Below, one piece after another: positions 15,089 to 24,100 of a stretch of 39,901 bases of DNA. Source of the stretch: Flavobacterium sp. (lineage in GTDB: Bacteria > Bacteroidota > Bacteroidia > Flavobacteriales > Flavobacteriaceae); contig NZ_DQDX01000105.1 in NCBI RefSeq assembly GCF_003525665.1, forward strand, positions 1 to 39,901. The letters run 5' to 3'. Position 1 is the first letter of the stretch, and every line of letters starts with the position of its first letter. The notes below the pieces were generated by a model. The model saw only the letters and a program-made list of their open reading frames with translations, made no database searches and was not told the DNA's origin. Made by a program: the position numbers and the translations under genes.

Positions 15089-16966
15089 ATGAATTTTAAT
15101 ACCTTGCTACAAAAGAAAATTTTATATATGTCACAAAGAATTTTACTGGTATTATTGCTTTTTTTTGGTTGCTGTTATTCTATTTCAGCACAAGAAAAAA
15201 TCGTAAAAAAAGATTCTACGACCGTCTATAAAAACATTGAGAACTATTCTAAAAAAAGAAAATTTACCAAGTTTGTTCATAAATTACTTTTTCGATCTAC
15301 AAAAAAATCGGCTCCTTCTAAAAAATCCATTCGAAATAAGTACATTATAAAAAGAGCTTTTGACAAGAATGAAGGTAAAATCATTAGAAAAATCAATGTT
15401 GTAACCTTAGATCCGTTTGGATATTCTGTAACCAACAAAGAAGAAGTTCCTCGCAATAGCTTTGAAAAATTTGGAAATGGTTTTCACCTCAAATCGAAAG
15501 AATGGACGGTTAAAAACTTGCTATTGATCAAAAGAAACCAACCTTTAGATTCATTATTAGCAAAAGAATCGGAACGTTTGATTAGACGTCAAAGGCAATT
15601 TAGAACCGTATTAATCGAACCAATTGAAATTGAAAATAGTAAAGATTCGGTAGATATTTCGATAAGAGTTTTAGATTCATGGAGTTTAATTCCGACAGGT
15701 TCATTATCGGGTTCGCAAGCTAATTTTGAAATCACAGAGCGTAATTTTTTTGGATTAGGTCATGAATTAGAACAAAATTACACCAACCGATTTAAAAATA
15801 ATACGAAAGGTTCAAGTACAAGGTATACTGTAGGTAATGTTTTAAATACTTTTATCAACATGTCCTTATTTTATCAAAATGATACTTATAATAACACTAG
15901 AAAAAGTGCAAAAGTGGAACGAATATTTTATTCACCGCTAACGCATTGGGCTGGTGGAATTTTTATAGAAAATAGATTTTATAGAGATTCTCTTCCAGAT
16001 TTGACAGGAGATTATGAAAGTCAGCGCTTTAAATTAGAAACACAAGATTTTTGGGTTGGACATGCCTTCAAATTATTTCCTTTAAAATCGGAAGATTATC
16101 GTGCAACAAATTTTGTGACAACGCTACGATTTCAGAATATTAACTATACTGAAAGACCTAGTTTAGAGTATGATCCTAAATTGTTTTTTAATTCAGAGCG
16201 AAACTATTTAGCCAGTTTTGGAATCACCACTAGAAAATTTACAGAAGAAAAATACTTATTCAATTTTGGTATCATAGAAGACGTTCCGTATGGTCAAGTC
16301 TATTCTATTACAGGCGGTTTTAAGGATAAAAACAAAACGAAAAGAGCCTATTTTGGAGCCCGATTTGCCTATGGTCATTATTATAATTTTGGTTATATCG
16401 GAACCAATGTAGAATGGGGAAGTTTGTTTAATAATGGCACAACAGAAGAAACAACTTTGCGAATAGAAGGTAATTATTTTACTAACATAATTCAATGGGG
16501 AAATTGGAAAATTAGACAGTTTATTAAGCCTTCCTTTGTCATGGGAATTAACCGAAATCCTAATATTAAAGACAGAATAAACATTAATGATACCAACGGA
16601 ATTAGTGGTTTTGACAGTGTTCTTTTATTTGGCACAAAAAAATTAGTTGCTTCCTTTCAAACGCAAACCTATTCGCCAGGAAATTGGCACGGATTTCACT
16701 TTAATCCGTACTTTAATTTTTCAATGGGAATGGTAGGCAATGAAAATAATTATCTGTTTGATAAAAAATTGTACACTAGTCTTGGAATCGGAATTTTAAT
16801 TAATAACGATTATCTAGTATTTAATAGCTTTCAATTATCGTTTGCGTATTATCCATCAATTCCAAATGAAGGAAGTAACATATTTAAAACCAATTCCTTC
16901 AAAAACAATGATTTAACCATTCCTGATTATCAAATTGGAGCACCAACTATCGTTCCTTACAATTAG
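15089..16966 (+). CDS. Outer-membrane beta-barrel protein with POTRA-like N-terminal region (BamA/TamA-like)
   Basis: A 625-residue protein with a signal peptide (ILLVLLLFFGCCYSISAQ). If translation starts at the internal ATG at 15128 it is 612 residues and the signal peptide is at the very N-terminus, so either start is possible. After a Lys-rich linker, residues about 110-215 look POTRA-like: an opening strand GKIIRKINVVTLDPFG, the helix LDSLLAKESERLIRRQRQFR, and the strand DSVDISIRVLDSWSL. The remaining 400 residues are alternating aromatic and polar strands ending in a Tyr/Asn-rich segment, as expected of a barrel such as the bacterial surface antigen domain. Likely function is insertion or transport of outer-membrane material, but the substrate is unknown. 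An ABC exporter follows 76 bp later. Confidence 0.68.
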   Translation: MNFNTLLQKKILYMSQRILLVLLLFFGCCYSISAQEKIVKKDSTTVYKNIENYSKKRKFTKFVHKLLFRSTKKSAPSKKSIRNKYIIKRAFDKNEGKIIRKINVVTLDPFGYSVTNKEEVPRNSFEKFGNGFHLKSKEWTVKNLLLIKRNQPLDSLLAKESERLIRRQRQFRTVLIEPIEIENSKDSVDISIRVLDSWSLIPTGSLSGSQANFEITERNFFGLGHELEQNYTNRFKNNTKGSSTRYTVGNVLNTFINMSLFYQNDTYNNTRKSAKVERIFYSPLTHWAGGIFIENRFYRDSLPDLTGDYESQRFKLETQDFWVGHAFKLFPLKSEDYRATNFVTTLRFQNINYTERPSLEYDPKLFFNSERNYLASFGITTRKFTEEKYLFNFGIIEDVPYGQVYSITGGFKDKNKTKRAYFGARFAYGHYYNFGYIGTNVEWGSLFNNGTTEETTLRIEGNYFTNIIQWGNWKIRQFIKPSFVMGINRNPNIKDRININDTNGISGFDSVLLFGTKKLVASFQTQTYSPGNWHGFHFNPYFNFSMGMVGNENNYLFDKKLYTSLGIGILINNDYLVFNSFQLSFAYYPSIPNEGSNIFKTNSFKNNDLTIPDYQIGAPTIVPYN

Positions 16967-17042
16967 AAGTTTAATTTAATTATAAGAAACTGGTAACAAA
17001 AATTAGGGTTCATCGTCTTACTTTATATAAAATCAAAAAACC

Positions 17043-17939
17043 TTGGAAACAATTCTATCAATCAAAAATTTAAACAAACGTTATGGCAAACTACAAGCCG
17101 TAAAAAATGTTTCACTAGAAATTCATAAAGGAAATGTATACGGAATTCTTGGGCCAAATGGTTCGGGAAAATCTACAACTCTTGGAATTGTGCTTAACGT
17201 AGTTAACAAAACATCTGGTGAATACAGCTGGTTTGGCGGTACAATGGAAACACACGATGCTTTGAAAAAAGTTGGAGCTATTATTGAGCGACCAAATTTT
17301 TATCCGTACATGACTGCGCAAGAGAATTTAGAATTGGTTTGTAAAATTAAAGGAATTAGCTATTCTAAAGTACAAGAAAAACTTGAAATAGTTGGATTAA
17401 TAGATAGAAAAGACAGCAAGTTTAGAACTTTTTCATTGGGTATGAAACAACGTTTGGCAATTGCATCAGCATTGTTAAATGATCCAGAAATATTGATTTT
17501 AGATGAACCAACTAACGGTTTAGATCCGCAAGGAATTCATCAAATTAGAGATATTATTAGGTTAATTGCATCACAAGGAACTACAATTTTATTGGCATCG
17601 CATTTGTTAGACGAAGTAGAAAAAGTGTGTTCGCATGTTTTAGTTTTACGCAAAGGCGAAATTTTATATACTGGAACCGTTGCCGGAATGTCATCCTCAA
17701 ATGGAGTTGTAGAAGTTCAATCTAATGACATTGATTTGTTAATGAAAACATTAGAAAAATATCCAAATATTGATTCGATAAAGCTTGAAGAAGGAAAAGT
17801 AATTGTTCAATCATCAAGCACCATTGAACCTAGTGAATTGAACAAATTCTTAGTTCAAAACGAAATTTATGTAACCCATTTAGTAAAACGAAATCATTCG
17901 CTTGAAGAACAGTTTTTACAATTGACTGCTACTAAATAA
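17043..17939 (+). CDS. ABC transporter ATP-binding protein
   Basis: A 298-residue ATPase of the CcmA/BcrA-type export group. Walker A is GPNGSGKST (about residues 38-46), the signature motif is FSLGMKQRLA (about residues 130-140), Walker B is ILILDEPTNGLDP, and the H-loop is LLASHLLDEVE. A C-terminal tail of about 80 residues follows, as in antibiotic and multidrug-type exporters. The start codon is TTG: no ATG exists before the Walker A motif, and the residues after the TTG (METILSIKNLNKRYG) match the usual N-terminus. The permease begins 27 bp downstream. Substrate unknown. Confidence 0.93.
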   Translation: METILSIKNLNKRYGKLQAVKNVSLEIHKGNVYGILGPNGSGKSTTLGIVLNVVNKTSGEYSWFGGTMETHDALKKVGAIIERPNFYPYMTAQENLELVCKIKGISYSKVQEKLEIVGLIDRKDSKFRTFSLGMKQRLAIASALLNDPEILILDEPTNGLDPQGIHQIRDIIRLIASQGTTILLASHLLDEVEKVCSHVLVLRKGEILYTGTVAGMSSSNGVVEVQSNDIDLLMKTLEKYPNIDSIKLEEGKVIVQSSSTIEPSELNKFLVQNEIYVTHLVKRNHSLEEQFLQLTATK

Positions 17940-17966
17940 TTTCCAACTCAACCAAAACAAACACCA

Positions 17967-18803
17967 ATGAAACGATTATTATCTATAGAATTACAAAAAA
18001 TCTGGAAAAACAGAGCGAGTAGAATATTGACATTAACCTATTTTATTTTACTTACATTTTTAACTTTAATTGCGTCAATCAAATTTGATATTGGCCCATT
18101 TCATCTTGATTTAGCCGAACAAGGAATATTTAATTTTCCATACATTTGGCATTTTAACACCTATTTTGCTTCGTTTTTCAAAATATTTTTAGCCGTTGTA
18201 ATTGTATCTATGATGGCAAATGAATACAGTTATGGAACTCTAAAACAAAACCTAATAGATGGAATGAGTAAAAAAGAATTCATCTATTCTAAATTTCTTA
18301 CTGTAACATTATTTGCCGGAATTTCTGCAGTTTTTGTTTTTATAGTGTCATTAATTTTAGGTTTGATTTTTTCTTCTTTTAATGAGCCAAGTATAATTTT
18401 CTCTCAAATGGAATACCTACTTGCCTATTTTGTAAAGCTTATTGGATTTTTCTCTTTTTGCTTATTCTTGGGTATTTTAGTAAAAAAATCTGCCTTTGCA
18501 CTAGGTTTTCTGTTTTTTTGGAACATTATTGAAGGCATCATTATTGGAATTTTAAGTTTCAAAATTTTCCCAAAAAGTGATACCGCTCATTCAATAACTC
18601 AGTTTTTACCACTAGAATCAATGAGTAATTTAATTATTGAACCAGTTACTAGATTAGCCGTAATAAAATCTATAGGAAATCAAGTTGGTATTGAGAATGT
18701 AAAAGATTATGACGTTCACTGGTATTCTATTTTAATAGTTCTGGCTTGGACATCAATTTTTATTTTCTTGTCACATTATATCATTAAAAAACGAGATTTG
18801 TAG
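17967..18803 (+). CDS. ABC-2 type transporter permease
   Basis: A 278-residue integral membrane protein with six hydrophobic segments: about residues 20-40, 65-85, 110-135, 150-170, 175-200 and 250-272. The stretch VVIVSMMANEYSYGTLKQNLIDGMSKKEFIYSKF after the second segment is the typical cytoplasmic E-x-x-x-G-T-x-K-x-x-L motif of ABC-2 permeases. It pairs with the ATPase encoded 27 bp upstream to form an exporter, probably two copies of each subunit. The stop codon directly abuts the promoter box of the next gene. Confidence 0.9.
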   Translation: MKRLLSIELQKIWKNRASRILTLTYFILLTFLTLIASIKFDIGPFHLDLAEQGIFNFPYIWHFNTYFASFFKIFLAVVIVSMMANEYSYGTLKQNLIDGMSKKEFIYSKFLTVTLFAGISAVFVFIVSLILGLIFSSFNEPSIIFSQMEYLLAYFVKLIGFFSFCLFLGILVKKSAFALGFLFFWNIIEGIIIGILSFKIFPKSDTAHSITQFLPLESMSNLIIEPVTRLAVIKSIGNQVGIENVKDYDVHWYSILIVLAWTSIFIFLSHYIIKKRDL

Positions 18804-18811
18804 TATCTTTG
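18804..18811 (+). promoter_or_regulatory. TAnnTTTG -7 box for the first T9SS surface gene
   Basis: TATCTTTG, followed by C, starts one base after the permease stop codon and lies 8 bp before the ATG at 18820. It implies a very short leader and transcription separate from the ABC genes. Confidence 0.6.
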
Positions 18812-18819
18812 CCGATGCT

Positions 18820-21123
18820 ATGAAGTTTTTATTCTACAATTTAACACTAATCAGCATCTTTGTATTTGGCAACTCAGTAATTGCTCAAAACATAGTAGTT
18901 GATGACACTTATTCTGCTCAACAATTAGTTGAAAATGTTTTGGTAAACAGTCCATGTGCTGCTGTTTCTAATTTTTCTGTTAGTGGCGACACTTTCAGTA
19001 ATGGAGCGCAGAGTTATGGTTTTTTCAGTTACTCTGGAAGTGATTTTCCATTTAGTAATGGTATTGTTTTAAGTACATCTAGAGCAAGCAGAACTGCAGG
19101 TCCAAACGACAATCTAATCGACGAAGGTTCCACTTCTTGGCAAGGCGATTTTGATCTAGAACAAGCATTAGAAATTAATGGAACATTTAATGCGACTGCA
19201 CTTGAATTTGATTTTACACCATTAACAAGCAAAATAAGTTTCGACTACATTTTCGCTTCCGAAGAATATCAAGGAACTGCACCATGTCGCTATTCAGACG
19301 GATTTGCTTTTTTACTAAAAGTCGCTGGAAGTACTAATGAATATCAAAATTTAGCCTTAGTTCCTGGAACTTCAATACCTGTAAAAGTAACAACCGTTCA
19401 TCCAGAAATTCAAGGTTCGAGCGGCTGTGTTGCACAAAATGAAAGTTTTTTTGGAAGCTATAATAATTCCGTTCACCCAATAAACTTCAATGGTCAAACA
19501 ATAGTTATGACTGCCGAAGCCAATGTAACTCCAGGTGTAACTTATCATATAAAATTAGTTATTGCCGATGAAGAAAACATCAGATACGATTCGGCAATAT
19601 TTCTTGGTGGCGGAAGTTTTGATGTTGGTGTAGATTTAGGTACAGATAGATTACTTGCAACTCAAAATCCATTATGTCCTGGAGAAAATGTAGTTTTAAA
19701 CGCAACACAATCGGGTTCAAATACCTATCAATGGTTTAAAGACGGATTGGCAATTACTGGCGAAACCAATCCAACTTACACTGTAACTGACGATGGATTT
19801 TATGAAGTTGAAGTTTCCATCAATAGTTCAACTTGTGTTGCAAAAGGTGAAATAACTATTGAATATTCTACTGCACCAATTCTTGTAAATCAAACAATTA
19901 CTCAGTGTGACATAAATTCTGATGGTATTACAAACTACAATTTATCGGTATTAAATTCTTTGATTACAAACGGCGATGCACAGTTAAGTAATGTAACTTA
20001 TTACGAAAATTTATCCGATGCTCAACTTGGTGTAAATGCGATAGCAAACCCAACGAATTATCAAAATTTATCGACTAATCAATTAACAGCAACTGCTACA
20101 AATAGTTTTGGATGCATTGGTTTTGCTACTATTGATTTGCAAATTGCTACTAATTCAGTTCCAGCGATTACTCCAATTTCTACTTGTGATTTAGATGCAA
20201 CTCAAGACGGATTGACTTTAATTGATTTAAGTTCGACAGTAACTCCTACTCTTTTAAGTGGTTTTCCAAGTTCATTTACTGCATCCTATTTTTCAAATGA
20301 AAACGATGCTATTTTAAATTTAAATCCGTTAAATACCAATTTTACAAATACAACTCCGAATCAGCAAACAATTTATGGCAAAGTTGTAGATGGTATCAAT
20401 TGCATCGGAATTACTCCAATTCAAATCAATATCAACACCTTTACTCCATCCAATTTCGATGATGAAACCGTTTATTTATGCAACGGCACTTCAGTAGTTT
20501 TATCAGTTGCAGGTGGATTTTCAAGTTATGATTGGTCTAATGGTGAAATCGATAATTCTATAATTGCAACAACTTCTGGAAATTATTCAGTAACAGTTTC
20601 TGATGCAAACGGTTGTGAAAAAACAAAAAATTTCAATGTCGTTGAATCAAGCAGCGCAACAATTAATGATGTTGTAATAAATGACTTTGCTGGTAACAAT
20701 AATTCGATAGAAATAATCGCAACAGGTTCTGGAATTTACGAATATTCTCTTGATGGACTTAATTATCAAAGTAGTCCACTATTTTTTGGGCTTTCGCCAA
20801 ATGCTTATACGGTTTATGTAAAAGACACCAACCAATGCGGAATTGTTACCAAAGTAGTTTATGTTCTTGATTATCCTAGATTTTTCACACCAAATGGTGA
20901 TGGTACAAATGATGTTTGGAGAATAAAAAGAATTCAATTTCTAGACGATGCTTTGATCAACATTTTTGACCGATTTGGAAAATTAATAATCTCCTTAAAT
21001 CAAGATTCTATTGGATGGAATGGAACATACAACGGAATCGACTTACCGTCAACAGATTACTGGTTTGTAATTACACTTAACAACGGAAAAACAATTAAAG
21101 GAAATTTTTCATTAAAAAGATAA
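18820..21123 (+). CDS. Choice-of-anchor L domain protein with T9SS type B sorting domain
   Basis: A 767-residue secreted protein. The signal peptide is MKFLFYNLTLISIFVFGNSVIAQ. Residues about 25-270 form a choice-of-anchor L domain (DDTYSAQQLVENVLV; SGSDFPFSNGIVLSTS; ISFDYIFASEEYQG; YHIKLVIADEENIRYDSAIF). Immunoglobulin-like modules with paired Cys follow (CPGENVVLNATQSG; CNGTSVVLSVAGG). The last 80 residues are the type B sorting domain: FFTPNGDGTNDVW, INIFDRFGKLI, GWNGTYNG, STDYWFVI, FSLKR. Family knowledge: this C-terminal signal directs export by the type IX system and attachment to or release from the cell surface, often on SprF-type partners. It heads a run of three such genes (gap of 29 bp to the next). 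Confidence 0.93.
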   Translation: MKFLFYNLTLISIFVFGNSVIAQNIVVDDTYSAQQLVENVLVNSPCAAVSNFSVSGDTFSNGAQSYGFFSYSGSDFPFSNGIVLSTSRASRTAGPNDNLIDEGSTSWQGDFDLEQALEINGTFNATALEFDFTPLTSKISFDYIFASEEYQGTAPCRYSDGFAFLLKVAGSTNEYQNLALVPGTSIPVKVTTVHPEIQGSSGCVAQNESFFGSYNNSVHPINFNGQTIVMTAEANVTPGVTYHIKLVIADEENIRYDSAIFLGGGSFDVGVDLGTDRLLATQNPLCPGENVVLNATQSGSNTYQWFKDGLAITGETNPTYTVTDDGFYEVEVSINSSTCVAKGEITIEYSTAPILVNQTITQCDINSDGITNYNLSVLNSLITNGDAQLSNVTYYENLSDAQLGVNAIANPTNYQNLSTNQLTATATNSFGCIGFATIDLQIATNSVPAITPISTCDLDATQDGLTLIDLSSTVTPTLLSGFPSSFTASYFSNENDAILNLNPLNTNFTNTTPNQQTIYGKVVDGINCIGITPIQININTFTPSNFDDETVYLCNGTSVVLSVAGGFSSYDWSNGEIDNSIIATTSGNYSVTVSDANGCEKTKNFNVVESSSATINDVVINDFAGNNNSIEIIATGSGIYEYSLDGLNYQSSPLFFGLSPNAYTVYVKDTNQCGIVTKVVYVLDYPRFFTPNGDGTNDVWRIKRIQFLDDALINIFDRFGKLIISLNQDSIGWNGTYNGIDLPSTDYWFVITLNNGKTIKGNFSLKR

Positions 21124-21152
21124 AATTGTAATTTTTTTACTATTTTTATAAA

Positions 21153-24100
21153 ATGAAAAAGAATATCCTATTTATAGCCTTAATTGCCTTACTATCAGTT
21201 AATTGTTTCAGTCAATTTAGTAAAACTCATTACATTCCGCCAGTAGGTGGATCAGAAAATGTACCTGCAGAAGAACAATACTTATATGTTTCAACTCCAA
21301 GTATTACACCTGTTAACTTCATCATTAAACAACTTGGAGGAATCACAATTAGTGGTGTAGTTTCAAGAGATGTTCCTTATGTATACAATATCGGATTTGG
21401 AACTTTTACTCAAATTCACGTCAATGAATCTGAAATAGGTAATGTTTTAAACAATAAGGGTTTCATTATAGAAGCAGAAGATTTGGTATATGTGACAGCG
21501 CGAATTATAGCTGGAAACACCAATCAAGCTGGGCAAATTACCTCTAAAGGTACAGCAGCTTTAGGAACTAGATTTAGAGCTGGCGGTTTTTTGAACACGC
21601 TAATACCTGGTTATAGTGCTAATAATTTAACCTTTATTTCTGTGCTTGCTACAGAGAATAACACTACTGTAAATTTTAGCGATATTCCAACAGATGCAGT
21701 TTTAATAAATAATTTTTCAGGCATAATTCCGCCACCAAGTGTCGTTTTAAACGCTGGCGAAAGTTATGTTTTGGCTGTTAAAGGTCCGACCGTTGCCAAT
21801 AGGGATGCGTTAATTGGCGCTTTAGTAACTTCTGATAAACCTATAGCGGTAAATTGCGGTTCTTATGGTGGTACAAATGGAGAAATGGCAAACCTAGATA
21901 TTGGTTTTGATCAAATTGTTTCGGCAGAACGCACTGGTTCTGAATACATTTTTATAAAAAGTACAGGATTACCGAATGTTGAAAGAGTACTTTTAATTGC
22001 CGATGAAAACAATACAGCTATATTTTTAAACGGAAGTACTACAGCTAGTTACAATTTAAATGCTGGAGAATATATTGCTTTAAACGGAGCAGATTACAAT
22101 GCAAATGGAAATTTATACGTAACTTCTTCAAAAAACATCTTTGCCTATCAAAGTGTTGGCGATAATATAAGAATTGATCAGGCCAATCAAGAAATGTTTT
22201 TTGTACCGCCATTAAGTTGTCAAACTCCAAAAGTAATTAACAACATTCCTTTTATTGAAAAAATTGGTAACCGAAATTTTACAGGTAGAGTTACAATTAC
22301 AACAGAAGTTGGCGCCACTTTAAATTTTATTATTGACGGAGTTAACTACACTTTGGCCGGTTTACCGGGCGGAATTACTGTAGCTGGACCAACAAATGTT
22401 ATAGGAAATACAAATTATCAATGTTATACCATTGCTGGTTTAACCGGAAATGTCTCTGTTTTTTCAAGCGGACAATTGTACTTAACTGCCTATGGAAGTG
22501 ATGGTGCTGCAACTTTTGGTGGCTACTACTCTGGTTTTACTTTTAAACCCGAAGTTATTTTTCAACCTGTAGATAGTACTCAATCTAATTGTATTCCTAA
22601 TGTTGAATTAGAAGTTAATACTCTTAGTGGGTTTGATACCTATCAATGGTTTTTTAATGATGTTGCAATTCCTACAGCAACTTCTGCAACCTACTCACCT
22701 ACTCAACCAGGAAATTACAAAGTAAGAGCTACATTATCTGCTTGCGGAATTAATCTTTTTTCAGATGATATTCCCGTAAGTACTTGTCCAACGGATTTAG
22801 ATAACGATTCTGTAAATGATAATATCGATTTGGATAGCGATAATGACGGAATTACAAATTGCAATGAATCATTTGGAAATCAAATTATTAATTTATCAAA
22901 TAGTAGTTCGGGTCCGATAAATGTTTCAACCTACACTAATTCATTTACAGGAACAATTACCACTTCAACTACTGCAAGTGCAACGCCTTTTGTTGGTGCG
23001 GCTGATGGAAGTTTTATTTCTGAAGTACCTGCAGGAAAAGGTAATTTCGTGAAATATACTATGACATTCGCTCAACCAATGAGTGTTGGTTTAGAATATA
23101 TCACAACTGCTGCCGCATCAGATTTATTGAATGCCAATGCACAATACGTTGTAAATTCGCCAATTAACAAAACCATTACTGTACTAAATCCTTCAAATCA
23201 ACTATTAATTGATACTAATTATGATGGAATTTACGAAAGTGGTGTAACCGAATTTTCTTCATTCGAAATTCGATTTATTTCTAATAGTACAATTCCACTT
23301 GCTGCTGGAACCGGAACTTTCAAATTTTTAACCAACCTATCAAGCTCTATTAGTTTCACTCATAAAAATTTATTAGATTCTGATCCTAACAAAGTTAGCC
23401 TAAAATTTTATGCAACATGTGTTCCTAAAGATAGTGATAATGATGGTGTTGCAGATCAAATGGATTTAGATAGTGACAACGATAGTATTTTAGATTTTTA
23501 CGAAACTCAAGGTGCTAATTTTGTAGCTCTAAGTAATGTCGATGCCAATAATGATGGAATAGATGATATTTTCGGAAATGGCATTACTCCTGCAAATAAT
23601 GACACTGATTCTGTTCCAAATTATTTAGATTTAGATAGTGATAACGACGGTATATTTGATATAATCGAATCTGGAAGTCCAGGAAATAGTACAAATACAA
23701 ATGGAGATTCTAACAATACCAATTTTGGTGTAAATGGTTTAGACGATGCATTGGAAACTTCAATTGATAGCGGTATAATTAATTACACTTTAGCAGATAC
23801 TGATAACGACGGAATTTTTAATTACGTAGAATTAGATAGCGACAACGACGGTTGTATTGATATTATCGAAGCAGGTTATACCGATGCTAACGGCGACGGA
23901 ATAGTTGGAGACGAAAATCCAGCAACATTTAATACCGGAGCAACTTTGGTTGGTACAGTAATTTCGGCATCAGGTTATGGAGTTCCAAACGGAAATTATA
24001 TAATTGCAGCTCCAATTACAATAAACACGCAACCACAAGATATCACTACTTGTGAACTTCAAAATGCGACATTTACTGTTGATACCAATCCTGTAAATTC